A stretch of DNA of 64,000 nucleotides from Nocardia carnea NBRC 14403 (GTDB taxonomy: Bacteria > Actinomycetota > Actinomycetes > Mycobacteriales > Mycobacteriaceae), in the NCBI RefSeq assembly GCF_000308515.1, contig NZ_BAFV01000058.1, positions 144,500-208,499 on the forward strand. Reading direction: 5' to 3'. Both the position numbers and the translations under genes were made by a program. This document shows, one piece after another, positions 31,763 through 40,680 of the stretch. Below the pieces are notes generated by a model. The model saw only the letters and a list, made by a program, of their open reading frames with translations. It was not told the origin of the DNA and did no database searches. Each line of letters starts with the position of its first letter. Position 1 is the stretch's first letter.

Positions 31763-32722
31763 TCACTTCTGGTCGTCGGACTGGCGGAACGCGCGGGTGG
31801 CGTCACCGGCCGGGTCGGAGCCCTGTTCACCGCCGAACGGCTGGGCCGGCTGGGCCGGCTGCCCCGGCTGGCCCGGCTGCTGCGGCTGACCGTAACCCGC
31901 CTGCGGCTGCTGCGGCTGCCCGTACGGCGACTGCTGCTGCTGACCGCCGGCGTACGGCGACTGCTGCTGACCGTACTGCTGCTGAGCCTGCTGCGGCTGC
32001 TGCTGACCGTAGGCCTGCTGCTGACCGTAACCCTGCTGCTGGCCCGGCTGGGCGTAGCCCGGCTGCTGCTGCTGGCCGCTGCTGTACTGCTGCTGACCGT
32101 AGCCCGGCTGCTGGCCGTAGCCCTGCTGACCCTGGTACTGCTGCTGGCCGTAGCCCTGCTGCTGCTGACCGGCCGGAAAACCGGACGGCGCGGACGGGCG
32201 GGCGGCCGGCGGGGACAGGATGCCCGCATCGAACAGCACCACGGCAATCGCCAGACCGGCCTGGACCAGCGCGAGAACCAGGATCAGGTACAGCCCGATC
32301 TCGGCCTTGGCGCCCTCGGGCAGCGTGAACAGCTGGAAGAGGATGGTGAGGAAGGTACCGGTCGCGATGGCCGCGGAAACCCCGACCCAGTTCTGCTTCG
32401 GCAGCAGCGAAAGACCTGCGAGCAGACCCGCGATCAGCAGCAAGCCGCCGATCGAGGCTTCCTGGTACTCCCAGAGATTCAGGCTGGTATCGGCCGACGA
32501 GGGCAGGTCCATATCGGTATCCGCGCCCACATAGGCGAGGAAGCCCAGCAGGAAGGCGAGCACGCCCACGGCAGCTGCACCGATGGTCAGGAAGAACGGC
32601 AGGCCTTTCCCGCCGGCCTCAGCGGCATTCGCACCACCGGCCGCCTGTGGCTGGCCGGGATTGGGCGGTACGGAGGGCGGAACGGGTGCGTTGTACCCGG
32701 AGCCCCCGGTCGGGTATGACAT
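31763..32722 (-). CDS. DUF5336 membrane protein with Gln/Tyr/Gly-rich tail
   Basis: Counterpart of Rv0954, a 34-kDa antigen homologue. Residues 1-40 are Pro-rich, then four membrane helices follow (about 42-66, 91-108, 114-134, 142-165) with the phrase FLLGFLAYVG. From residue 180 to 300 the chain is a low-complexity tail made of units like GYGQQQ, with glutamine making up a large share, plus short PQQPQ blocks. Such tails resemble those that drive phase separation. The tail may vary in length between strains by repeat slippage. The next gene (perM) is 68 bp downstream on the same strand. Function is unknown. Confidence 0.85.
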   Translation of the reverse strand: MSYPTGGSGYNAPVPPSVPPNPGQPQAAGGANAAEAGGKGLPFFLTIGAAAVGVLAFLLGFLAYVGADTDMDLPSSADTSLNLWEYQEASIGGLLLIAGLLAGLSLLPKQNWVGVSAAIATGTFLTILFQLFTLPEGAKAEIGLYLILVLALVQAGLAIAVVLFDAGILSPPAARPSAPSGFPAGQQQQGYGQQQYQGQQGYGQQPGYGQQQYSSGQQQQPGYAQPGQQQGYGQQQAYGQQQPQQAQQQYGQQQSPYAGGQQQQSPYGQPQQPQAGYGQPQQPGQPGQPAQPAQPFGGEQGSDPAGDATRAFRQSDDQK

Positions 32723-32877
32723 GTCGTCGTCTCCTAGGTCGAGTCATACGTACTTGACAGCTGAATTCCCTTTGACGCTACTGCACACACGCAAACAGGT
32801 CATCACCGAACAACCCAGCTGTGGACAACCCCGGGACCACACGGACGGTATCGCCGCAGCGCAGCCCGGAAAGCAGA

Positions 32878-32903
32878 AGGCCGCCCGCGTATGCGGACGG
32901 CCT
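32878..32903 (-). terminator. terminator hairpin of sucCD
   Basis: AGGCCGCCCGC (32878-32888) pairs with GCGGACGGCCT (32893-32903) with one mismatch and a 4-base loop, 25 bp beyond the sucD stop in the direction of transcription. Confidence 0.75.
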
Positions 32904-32927
32904 CCCGAGTTCTACCGGACCACCGGA

Positions 32928-33842
32928 TCAAGCGCTGACGGCAGCCTTCTCCAGGATCTCGCGCGCCAGGGCGGCGGTTTCGGACGGCGTCTTGCCGACC
33001 TTCACACCCGCGGCTTCCAGCGCATCCTTCTTCGCCTGGGCGGTACCCGAGGAACCGGACACGATGGCGCCCGCGTGACCCATGGTCTTGCCCTCGGGCG
33101 CGGTGAACCCGGCGACGTAACCGACGACCGGCTTGGTGACGTTGGCCTGGATGTAGGCCGCGGCCCGCTCTTCGGCGTCGCCACCGATCTCGCCGATCAT
33201 CACGATCAGCTCGGTCTCCGGATCCTTCTCGAACGCCTCGATCGCGTCGATATGGGTGGTGCCGATCACCGGGTCGCCACCGATACCGATGGAGGTGGAG
33301 AAGCCGAAATCGCGCAGCTCGTACATCATCTGGTACGTCAGGGTGCCGGACTTGGAGACCAGTCCGATCGGGCCCTTGCCGGTGATGTTGGCCGGGGTGA
33401 TGCCGACCAGCGCTTCACCGGGGGTGATGATGCCGGGGCAGTTCGGGCCGATGATCCGGGTCTTGGCACCCTTCTCGACGTTGTAGGCCCACGCGTAGGC
33501 GGTGTCCTGCACCGGGATGCCCTCGGTGATGACCACGAGCAGCGGGATCTCCGCGTCGATGGCCTCGATGATGGCGTCCTTGGAGAACTTCGGCGGCACG
33601 AAGGCGATGGACACATCGGCGCCGGTCTTCTCCATGGCCTCGGCCACGGTGGCGAACACAGGCAGCTCGACCGCGTTGCCGTCGGAGTCGGTGTGCGCGA
33701 CGGTGGTGCCCGCCTTACGCGCGTTCACACCGCCGACGACCTGGGTACCCGCCTTCAGCATCAGGGCGGTGTGCTTGGTGCCCTCGCCGCCGGTGATGCC
33801 CTGGACGATGACCTTCGAGTCCTTGTTGAGGAAGATTGACAT
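32928..33842 (-). CDS. sucD: succinyl-CoA synthetase alpha subunit SucD
   Basis: Binds CoA and carries the phosphohistidine of succinyl-CoA synthetase in the TCA cycle. Marks seen: SIFLNKDSKVIVQGITGGEG at the start (CoA site), GPNCPGIITPGE, SKSGTLTYQ, and the active-site region MGHAGAIVSGSSGTAQAKK with the phosphorylated His. The length of 304 residues is normal. It lies 42 bp after sucC with a ribosome site between them and forms one operon ending at the hairpin near 32890. Confidence 0.97.
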   Translation of the reverse strand: MSIFLNKDSKVIVQGITGGEGTKHTALMLKAGTQVVGGVNARKAGTTVAHTDSDGNAVELPVFATVAEAMEKTGADVSIAFVPPKFSKDAIIEAIDAEIPLLVVITEGIPVQDTAYAWAYNVEKGAKTRIIGPNCPGIITPGEALVGITPANITGKGPIGLVSKSGTLTYQMMYELRDFGFSTSIGIGGDPVIGTTHIDAIEAFEKDPETELIVMIGEIGGDAEERAAAYIQANVTKPVVGYVAGFTAPEGKTMGHAGAIVSGSSGTAQAKKDALEAAGVKVGKTPSETAALAREILEKAAVSA

Positions 33843-33884
33843 AGTTCTGTTTGTCCTTTACTGGGCGAGCCCTAGTAGGTCGAC

Positions 33885-35048
33885 TCAGCGGGCCGCGAGT
33901 TCGGCGGCCTTGTCGGCGCCTTCGTCCATGGTCTGCGCCAGCGTCACCAGCGGGTGCGCGGCTTCGGCGAGGATCTTGCGACCCTCCTCCACCCGGTTAC
34001 CGTCCAGGCGGACCACCAGCGGTTTGTTCGCCTCGTCACCCAGGATCTCCAGCGCCTTCACGATGCCGTTGGCGACCGCGTCACACGCCGTGATACCACC
34101 GAAGACGTTGACGAAAACGCTCTTCACCTGGGAATCGTTCAGGATCACGTCCAGGCCGTTGGCCATCACCTCGGCGGAGGCGCCGCCACCGATATCCAGG
34201 AAGTTGGCCGGCTTCACGCCGCTGTGCTTCTCGCCCGCATAGGCGACGACGTCCAGAGTGGACATGACCAGGCCGGCGCCGTTGCCGATGATGCCGACCG
34301 CACCGTCGAGCTTGACGTAGTTGAGGTCGTTCTCCTTGGCCTTGAGCTCCAGCGGATCGGTCGCGTCCTTGTCCGCGAACTCCGCGTGGTCGGCGTGCCG
34401 GAATTCGGCGTTCTCGTCCAGCGTCACCTTGCCGTCGAGCGCCAGGATCTCGTCCTGCGGGGTGCGCACCAGCGGGTTGACCTCCACCAGGGTCGCGTCC
34501 TCGGCGACGAAGACCTCCCACAGCTTCTGAATGGTCACCGCCGCGGCGTCCAGCACCTCGGCGGGCAGGTGGCCCTGCTCGGCGATGGAGCGGGCGAACG
34601 CGAGATCGACACCCTTGACTGCGTCGACCGGCACCTTGGCCAGCCGGTCGGGCTTGGTGGCGGCGACCTCTTCGATCTCCATACCGCCCTCGACCGAGCA
34701 CATGGCCAGGTAGGTGCGGTTGGTGCGATCGAGCAGGAAGGAGATGTAGTACTCCTCGGCGATATCCTTCGCCTCGGCCACCAGGATCTTCTTGGTGATA
34801 TGCCCCTTGATGTCCAGGCCGAGGATGTTGTTCGCGTGGGTCAGCGCGTCCTCGGGAGTGGCCGCGTACTTCACGCCACCGGCCTTACCGCGGCCACCGA
34901 CCTTCACCTGGGATTTGATCATCACCGGCTTGCCGATTTCCGCGGCGATCGCGCGGGCGTCCTCGGCAGTGTCGGTCACGCGGCCTTCCGACGAAGGCAC
35001 CCCGTGCTTTACGAAGAGCTCCTTCGCCTGATATTCGAAGAGATCCAT
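33885..35048 (-). CDS. sucC: succinyl-CoA synthetase beta subunit SucC
   Basis: Nucleotide- and succinate-binding beta subunit of succinyl-CoA synthetase, 387 residues. Start MDLFEYQAKELFVKHGVPS; the ATP-grasp phrases VMIKSQVKVGGRGKAGGVK, then VEVNPLVRTPQDEILALDGK and the C-terminal CoA-ligase part with LDIGGGASAEVM and FVNVFGGITACD. The upstream gap of 619 bp is shared with the divergent M23 peptidase gene, as in Rv0950c/Rv0951, and includes a CRP-like site about 300 bp from this start. Confidence 0.97.
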   Translation of the reverse strand: MDLFEYQAKELFVKHGVPSSEGRVTDTAEDARAIAAEIGKPVMIKSQVKVGGRGKAGGVKYAATPEDALTHANNILGLDIKGHITKKILVAEAKDIAEEYYISFLLDRTNRTYLAMCSVEGGMEIEEVAATKPDRLAKVPVDAVKGVDLAFARSIAEQGHLPAEVLDAAAVTIQKLWEVFVAEDATLVEVNPLVRTPQDEILALDGKVTLDENAEFRHADHAEFADKDATDPLELKAKENDLNYVKLDGAVGIIGNGAGLVMSTLDVVAYAGEKHSGVKPANFLDIGGGASAEVMANGLDVILNDSQVKSVFVNVFGGITACDAVANGIVKALEILGDEANKPLVVRLDGNRVEEGRKILAEAAHPLVTLAQTMDEGADKAAELAAR

Positions 35049-35667
35049 GTATTCACCGTCTCGTCTGCGTTGCTATGACAACGTCTTTGTTGGCGGCCCG
35101 ACGTCGGTAGCGGGTCGTTCGGACTCTAACCACTCATAAGGACGGCCGATCGGGCACGTTCATCCTAAGTGGCACAGGTCACGGGCGCGGGCGCGGGGAG
35201 GTCAAACCCGCAGGCCATGGCTACCGGCGAGTAGCTTTTCGGCGGATTCCCAGGCGGCGCCGGGATGCGACGGGCGGATTCCGGGCGGCCGGATTCCGGG
35301 ATCACTGCGCGACGTTTTCGTTGGTGAGCTATCACAACGTTGAAACGTGATCAATGTCACAGTAACGTTTGGAATCGTCCTACCGCTTGCCGCGTCGCAA
35401 TCGTTTCGTTACCGTCGAACCGATCGATGTCACAGCCCGATCACGAGCGTCGCCAGGCGTGGTTGCTTGCGCATCCGGTTGTCGCGCGAGTAGAGATCTC
35501 CGTGATGTTGCTCCCGTGAGCAGGTTTAGAGAGGACGGCAGCTTGACGCAGCACACCGCTCCGCAGTCGCAGAGCCGTTCGGTGACAGCCTTCCCACCGC
35601 GTTCTGCCCCGGCCGGACGTATCCCCTGTACAACTCTTCGGATGGCCGATCGGATGCGGATCCGCTG
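35049..35667. other. divergent control region between sucC and the M23 peptidase gene
   Basis: A 619-bp stretch with no convincing gene. It holds a CRP-like site near its middle (35346-35361) set among AACGTT-type repeats (AACGTT at 35335-35340 and 35364-35369). The right part, about 35380-35667, is probably a long leader of the peptidase mRNA; it has several short hairpins (such as TTGCTCCCGTGAGCAGG) but no match I could make to a known riboswitch. The left part carries the sucC promoter. Confidence 0.6.
35346..35361. promoter_or_regulatory. CRP/GlxR-like site between sucC and the M23 peptidase gene
   Basis: CGTGA-N6-TCACA agrees with TGTGA-N6-TCACA at 9 of 10 fixed positions. It is roughly equidistant from the two divergent start codons (about 300 bp each). 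cAMP-dependent control of a peptidoglycan hydrolase or of the TCA gene pair is possible. Confidence 0.55.
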
Positions 35668-37134
35668 ATGAACCACCACGGCACCCTGGATGCCCAGCAC
35701 AACGGCCACCGGCGCCGGCCCCGGAGCAACAGTGCACCGGCCGCCGAAGCCCCCCAGCCGTTCAACGCTTTCGGCACCCCCGGCGACAGCCGGGCACGCA
35801 GGCGTCCGCTGAACACCGCCGCGGCCTCCGCCGCCGCCGATTCCCAGCGCGGTGATTCCCAGCGCAGCGCCGCCGACGATTTCTGGTCGACCAACCAGAG
35901 CTGGGCCGAATCCGGCGACGCCCACACCGGCCGGGGCTCATCCGAGCCGCAGCCCACCATGTGGTCCGAACCCCAACCGGCTACATGGTCCGGTCCGCAA
36001 ACGGCCGGGTGGTCCGAGCCGCAGGCCGCTGCCTGGCCCGAGCCGCAGAACACCACGTGGTCCGAGCCGGAACCGGCCCGTCAGGAACACCAGCCCACCT
36101 GGTCGGCGCCGCAGGCCGGACCGTGGCCGGAGCCGCAGACCACCGCCTGGTCGGGTCGCGACTGGCAGGGGGAAGACGGCTGGAACCGCAGCGATAAACC
36201 CGCCTGGCACAGCGATCCGAACTGGAACAGCCACCAGAGCTGGGGCGAGGCGCAGACCTGGGCCGACGAGCCCGCCGCCGGCAGCACCGCCGACGCCGCG
36301 CCGCACAACCGGCCCGGCACGATCGCCGAGGCGCTGGCGAACGGGCCCGCGAAGCCCGAAACCGACGACGAATCGCGATCGGCCCGCTCCCGCGGTGCCC
36401 ACCGGGTCGCTGCCCCGCCGGCCGCGCTCAAGGGCCGGGCCGCCGTGGTTGCGGTCGCGGCCGGCGCTGTTGTCGCGGCCGGGCAGTGTGCCACCGCCGC
36501 GCCCGGCGAACAGCAGAAAGCGGAACAGGCTACCGATTACGAGGCGGCGGGCTCGGTACACGAAATCGCCGCCCAGTCGATGGCCACCGAAGGTCCGGCT
36601 GTCGATCCGCATTCACCACAGATGCTCACCGGAGGGGCACCGCTGGACACCAGCCGCTTCGGCGAGATGCTGGCCAACGGCGCGGAGTTCGCGAAGGATC
36701 TGGCCGCGGCCGAGGAGGCCAAATACCGGCCGCTGTTCGCCCATTTCACCGCCGCCGGATCCTTCACTTCCGGTTTCGGTGCCCGCTGGGGTGTGCAGCA
36801 TCTGGGCGTGGATATCGCCGCACCGATCGGGACCCCGATCTATGCGGTCGCCGACGGCGAGATCATCGACGCCGGGCCGGCAGCGGGCTTCGGTATGTGG
36901 GTCCGGGTGCTACACGCCGACGGAACCATCACCGTCTACGGCCATGTCGATACCACCACGGTATCGGTGGGCGAGTACGTTCTCGCGGGCGACCAGATCG
37001 CCACGATGGGCAATCGTGGTTTCTCCACCGGCCCCCACGTCCATTTCGAGGTGTGGCTCAACGGGAGCGATAAGATCGACCCGATTCCCTGGCTCGCCAC
37101 CCGCGGTATCAGCCTCACCGGCAACAGCGACTGA
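35668..37134 (+). CDS. M23-family peptidase with N-terminal Trp-Pro repeat region
   Basis: A 488-residue LytM/M23 metallopeptidase, counterpart of Rv0950c. Residues 1-240 are disordered and hydrophilic, with about ten repeats of the form W-(S/P)-x-P-Q (such as TWSGPQTAGWSEPQ, residues about 90-165). A hydrophobic segment near 255-275 (VVAVAAGAVVAAGQCAT) is probably a membrane anchor. The peptidase domain starts near 365 with TSGFGARWGVQHLGVDIAAP (zinc His and Asp) and ends with GPHVHFEVW (the HxH zinc motif). Family members cut peptidoglycan cross-links; a few are inactive, but here the zinc ligands are all present. No strong ribosome site precedes the ATG at 35668. The long leader and CRP-like site suggest regulation. 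Confidence 0.88.
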   Translation: MNHHGTLDAQHNGHRRRPRSNSAPAAEAPQPFNAFGTPGDSRARRRPLNTAAASAAADSQRGDSQRSAADDFWSTNQSWAESGDAHTGRGSSEPQPTMWSEPQPATWSGPQTAGWSEPQAAAWPEPQNTTWSEPEPARQEHQPTWSAPQAGPWPEPQTTAWSGRDWQGEDGWNRSDKPAWHSDPNWNSHQSWGEAQTWADEPAAGSTADAAPHNRPGTIAEALANGPAKPETDDESRSARSRGAHRVAAPPAALKGRAAVVAVAAGAVVAAGQCATAAPGEQQKAEQATDYEAAGSVHEIAAQSMATEGPAVDPHSPQMLTGGAPLDTSRFGEMLANGAEFAKDLAAAEEAKYRPLFAHFTAAGSFTSGFGARWGVQHLGVDIAAPIGTPIYAVADGEIIDAGPAAGFGMWVRVLHADGTITVYGHVDTTTVSVGEYVLAGDQIATMGNRGFSTGPHVHFEVWLNGSDKIDPIPWLATRGISLTGNSD

Positions 37135-37151
37135 GCGGCCTTCCTCGCGAC

Positions 37152-37177
37152 GATCCCCCCGTTCACCCCGGGGGATC
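37152..37177. terminator. bidirectional terminator hairpin after the M23 peptidase gene
   Basis: GATCCCCC (37152-37159) pairs with GGGGGATC (37170-37177) in the gap between two convergent genes, 17 bp after the peptidase stop. Confidence 0.75.
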
Positions 37178-37192
37178 TCACCGGCACTACGG

Positions 37193-37618
37193 TCAGGGCG
37201 CCGCGACGATCGCCAGCCCGATCAGGATGATCACCTTGGCCACCTCCGTACCGATGTACCAGTAGTGCGCTGTCGAGCGCGGCAGCTCCTCTCCCGCCAG
37301 CACCCGGTCGGACCGTCGCGACAGCGGTGGCCGCACGACCGCTACCTGGACCAGCAGAATCCCCACGGCGAGACCCAGCCATACCCAGACGCCGCCCGGC
37401 GGGCCGAGCACCACCGCGGCCGCCAGCAGCACCACCGCCAGCACCGATTCGACCGTGTTCAGCGCCCGGAAAACGATCCGGCCGATCCCCAGGCCGAGGG
37501 CCGTGGTCACGCCGGGTGCGCGGAATTTCAGTGGCGTCTCCAGGAACGAGATCGCCAGCACCATGCCGAGCCAGAGCATCGGCAGGAACCACATCAGATG
37601 CTGCGCAACAGACTTCAT
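37193..37618 (-). CDS. four-helix integral membrane protein, unknown
   Basis: A 141-residue membrane protein with four predicted helices: 8-28 (MWFLPMLWLGMVLAISFL), 37-57, 60-92 (AVVLLAAAVVLGPPGGVWVWLGLAVGILL) and 120-140. The motif F-L-E-T-P-L-K-F after helix 1 and the RSTAHYWYIGTEVAKV region are reminiscent of small TMEM205/DUF4149-like proteins, but I cannot be sure. It lies 34 bp downstream of pcrA on the same strand and could be co-transcribed with it. No function can be given. Confidence 0.72.
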   Translation of the reverse strand: MKSVAQHLMWFLPMLWLGMVLAISFLETPLKFRAPGVTTALGLGIGRIVFRALNTVESVLAVVLLAAAVVLGPPGGVWVWLGLAVGILLVQVAVVRPPLSRRSDRVLAGEELPRSTAHYWYIGTEVAKVIILIGLAIVAAP

Positions 37619-37652
37619 GACCGAAACCTACCGCGCATCACCGGGTGTTCCG

Positions 37653-40358
37653 CTAGAGCTTCGTCAGGGTCTGGCTGAACTTCGGAATCAGCCGGATCTT
37701 GCCGCTACTGCCGAAATCGATCGTCACACTGGCCATATCCCCGACCCCGTCGGCCGCGACGACCCGGCCCAGCCCGTACTTGTCGTCGCTGACCCTGTCA
37801 CCGACCGCCAGCACCAGCCCGACATTGTTGCGGGCGACCCGCGCAGACCGGCCCTCACGCAGGCCGGGGCGTGTTTCCCGGCCGCGGGGCCAGCCGCCGG
37901 TCCAATCGTCGCCGGTGGATTCCGTATCCCGGCGGCGGCCGTACTGGCCGGGCGCGGACGACCGTTTCGGCTCCAGCCGCTGCCAGTCGATGAGATGGTC
38001 CGGAACCTCCTGCAGGAACCGGGACTCCGGATTGAACACCGGTTGCCCCCAGGCCGAACGGACCACGGCGCGGGTGAGGTACAGGCGGCGGCGGGCGCGG
38101 GTGATACCGACGTAGGCCAGCCGTCGTTCCTCGGCCAGTTCGGCGGGATCGCCGAGGGCCCGCAGATGCGGGAACTGCCCGTCCTCCCAGCCGGTGACGA
38201 AAACCACCGGGAACTCCAGGCCCTTGGCGGTGTGCAGGGTCATCATGGTCACCATGCCCGACCCTTCGTCGGGAATCTGGTCGGCATCGGCCACCAGTGA
38301 GACCCGCTCCAGGAACGCGGCCAGCGAACCCGGTTCGGGCTCCCCCTCCCCCGCTTCCGGTACGAATCCCTCGGCGCGGGCGGCTTCCACGGCGTTACGG
38401 GCCTCCGAACTGAATTCGCGGGCCACGCTGACCAGTTCGTTGAGGTTGTCCAGGCGTGCGCCGTCCTGCGGATCGTCCGAGGATTCCAGTTCCGCCCGGT
38501 AGCCGGTGCGGTCCAGAACGGCTTCGACCACCGCCCCGACATCCGGAAAATCGAGTTCGTCCATTTCCCCCGCGGCCCGGATCTGCTCGAGCAGCGCGAC
38601 GAAACCGGCAATGGCATTGCGCGCACGGGTATTCAGCAACGCCACCTCACCGGCGGCGGCATCACGCAGGGCCTCCGCGAAACCGATACCGCGCTGTTCG
38701 GCGTGTACGGCGACACAGGCCTCGGCGCGGTCACCGATCCCGCGGCGCGGGGTGTTGAGAATCCGGCGCAAGCTCACCGCATCGTCGGGGTTCTCGAGTA
38801 CCCGCAGGTAGGCGACGATATCGCGCACTTCCTTGCGCTCGTAGAACCGCACCCCGCCGACCACCTTGTACGGCAGCCCCATCCGGATGAAGATCTCCTC
38901 CAGCGCGCGGGAGTTGTTGTTGGTCCGGTAGAACACGGCGATATCGGAGTACCCGGCCTCGCCCGCGTCCACCAGCCGGTCGATCTCCCGGGCGACGAAC
39001 GCGGCCTCGTCGTGTTCGTTGTCGGCGACGTACCCGGTGATCAGCTCGCCTTCACCGGCATCGGTCCACAACCGCTTGTCGCGCCGGTTGGTGTTGCGGG
39101 CGATCACGGCGTTGGCGGCGGTCAGGATGTTCTGCGTGGAGCGGTAGTTCTGCTCCAGCAGGATGGTCTCGGCATCGGGGAAATCGCGTTCGAATTCCTC
39201 GATATTGCGGATGGTGGCGCCGCGGAACGCGTAGATGGACTGGTCGGCGTCACCGACAACGCAGAGTTCACTGGGCGGTACCGACCGCGCAGACGTGGAC
39301 TCGGTGTCGACGGCGGCCGCCGCGCCGGCCTCGGTATCGGCGGCTTCGGTCGCCGCCGCCGGATCCGCCGCGCCGTGGCCGACCAGTTCCCGGACCAGTA
39401 CATATTGTGCGTGGTTGGTGTCCTGGTATTCGTCGACCAGTACATGCCGGAAACGCCGGCGGTAGTACTCGGCGATCTCCGGGTGTTTCTGCAGCAGGCC
39501 GACGGTCTCACCGATGAGATCGTCGAAATCCAGCGCGTTCGCGGCCCGTAGCCGCCGCTGGTACTCGGTGTAGACGCGGGCGACGATCCGCGGCAGTTCG
39601 GCATCCTCGAATTCGGCGTCCGTACTCGCCTGCTCCGGACCGATCAGCTCGTTCTTCAGGTTCGAGATGGCGGTGGCCAGCATGCGCGCCGAGAATTTCT
39701 TGGGATCCAGCTCCAGGTCCCGGCCGATCATGGTGAGCAGCCGGCGCGAATCGTCGGCGTCGTAGATCGAGAAATTCGAGTTCATCCCCGGCAGCAGCGC
39801 CGATTGGGTGCGCAGGATCCGCACACAACTGGAGTGGAAGGTCGACACCCACATGCTCGCGGCCCGCGGACCGACCAGCTCGATAACGCGCTCCCGCATC
39901 TCCGCCGCGGCCTTGTTGGTGAACGTGATGGCCAGCACCTGGCCGGGGGTGACCCCACGCTCGGCCAGCAGGTACGCGATCCGGCGGGTGAGCACCGCGG
40001 TCTTACCCGACCCCGCCCCGGCCACGATCAACAGCGGCCCTCCGCTGTGCAGTACGGCCGCACGCTGCTGCGGATTGAGGCCTTCCAGCAGTTCCGCGGA
40101 GCGCCGCTGCGCCGTCTCGGTACGCTGCTGGGCCTGCTCGGCCTGTACCCGCCGCTGCAGCGCCGCCAGCCCGCCCTGTGCCCCGCCGCTCGCCGGGGTG
40201 CCGGTCACCGGCGGACGCGGCGGGACGCCCGCCGTTTCCAGCCCGGGTAGCGTCGGCGCGTCCGGACCGTGCTCGTCCGCGCCGGAACCCGAGCGACCGG
40301 CGGCCGAGCGCTGAGGGCGGGAATGCGAATCCGAACGAGTTGCAGCCGTGGTGTCCAT
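37653..40358 (-). CDS. pcrA: ATP-dependent DNA helicase PcrA/UvrD1
   Basis: Superfamily 1A 3'-5' helicase for repair and replication restart; counterpart of mycobacterial UvrD1 (Rv0949). All helicase motifs are readable: Walker A AGAGSGKTA (about 113-121), motif Ia ITFTNKAAAEMRER, motif II VLVDEYQDTN, motif III VGDADQSIYAFRGA, motif IV EQNYRST, motif V TLHTAKGLEF, and motif VI EERRLAYVGITRAR. The C-terminal tail ends in a Tudor-like fold (VGDRVSDDKYGLGRVVAADG) that binds RNA polymerase or Ku in relatives. The N-terminal 90 residues are disordered. Between motifs II and III an Ala/Glu/Thr-rich insert of about 35 residues is present. Length 901 is larger than usual because of these parts. Confidence 0.95.
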   Translation of the reverse strand: MDTTAATRSDSHSRPQRSAAGRSGSGADEHGPDAPTLPGLETAGVPPRPPVTGTPASGGAQGGLAALQRRVQAEQAQQRTETAQRRSAELLEGLNPQQRAAVLHSGGPLLIVAGAGSGKTAVLTRRIAYLLAERGVTPGQVLAITFTNKAAAEMRERVIELVGPRAASMWVSTFHSSCVRILRTQSALLPGMNSNFSIYDADDSRRLLTMIGRDLELDPKKFSARMLATAISNLKNELIGPEQASTDAEFEDAELPRIVARVYTEYQRRLRAANALDFDDLIGETVGLLQKHPEIAEYYRRRFRHVLVDEYQDTNHAQYVLVRELVGHGAADPAAATEAADTEAGAAAAVDTESTSARSVPPSELCVVGDADQSIYAFRGATIRNIEEFERDFPDAETILLEQNYRSTQNILTAANAVIARNTNRRDKRLWTDAGEGELITGYVADNEHDEAAFVAREIDRLVDAGEAGYSDIAVFYRTNNNSRALEEIFIRMGLPYKVVGGVRFYERKEVRDIVAYLRVLENPDDAVSLRRILNTPRRGIGDRAEACVAVHAEQRGIGFAEALRDAAAGEVALLNTRARNAIAGFVALLEQIRAAGEMDELDFPDVGAVVEAVLDRTGYRAELESSDDPQDGARLDNLNELVSVAREFSSEARNAVEAARAEGFVPEAGEGEPEPGSLAAFLERVSLVADADQIPDEGSGMVTMMTLHTAKGLEFPVVFVTGWEDGQFPHLRALGDPAELAEERRLAYVGITRARRRLYLTRAVVRSAWGQPVFNPESRFLQEVPDHLIDWQRLEPKRSSAPGQYGRRRDTESTGDDWTGGWPRGRETRPGLREGRSARVARNNVGLVLAVGDRVSDDKYGLGRVVAADGVGDMASVTIDFGSSGKIRLIPKFSQTLTKL

Positions 40359-40680
40359 CGGTTGTTCACGCTACCGCTACGCCCCGACTCGATCGAACAC
40401 TCGGACGAAAACGCAGGCCGCTCCCGGCGCCGGGCACGCAATCTTGACTTTGCAAGCCCTCCGGGGCGTGGCAAACTGGCAGCATGGTTTGCCCTTTTGT
40501 GAAACAACCGCTCCGGCTGTGTGCACAGCGGGACCACAGCCCGGGCACCTGAGGCCGGAAGGGGCAGGTAGGGGGTAACGGGACTACCAGACCCATCGGG
40601 TCTGTTTCACGGTGAAGGAACTCTGGACCGGTAACGCGAAGCGGTGCGGCGGCGATCCAGGTTCTGACACGAGGAGATGA
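40359..40680. other. divergent intergenic region pcrA / chorismate mutase
   Basis: A 322-bp gap between divergent genes. I see no gene, repeat or known RNA. Near 40590-40680 lies the leader of the chorismate mutase gene with a GAGGAGATGA ribosome site. A TTGACT hexamer at about 40442 could be a -35 box, but no matching -10 was found. Confidence 0.5.

Noticed and set aside
35370..35667. ydaO/yuaA-type (cyclic di-AMP) riboswitch in the M23 peptidase leader
   Set aside because: Such riboswitches precede cell-wall hydrolase genes in actinobacteria, but I found none of the conserved sequence blocks.
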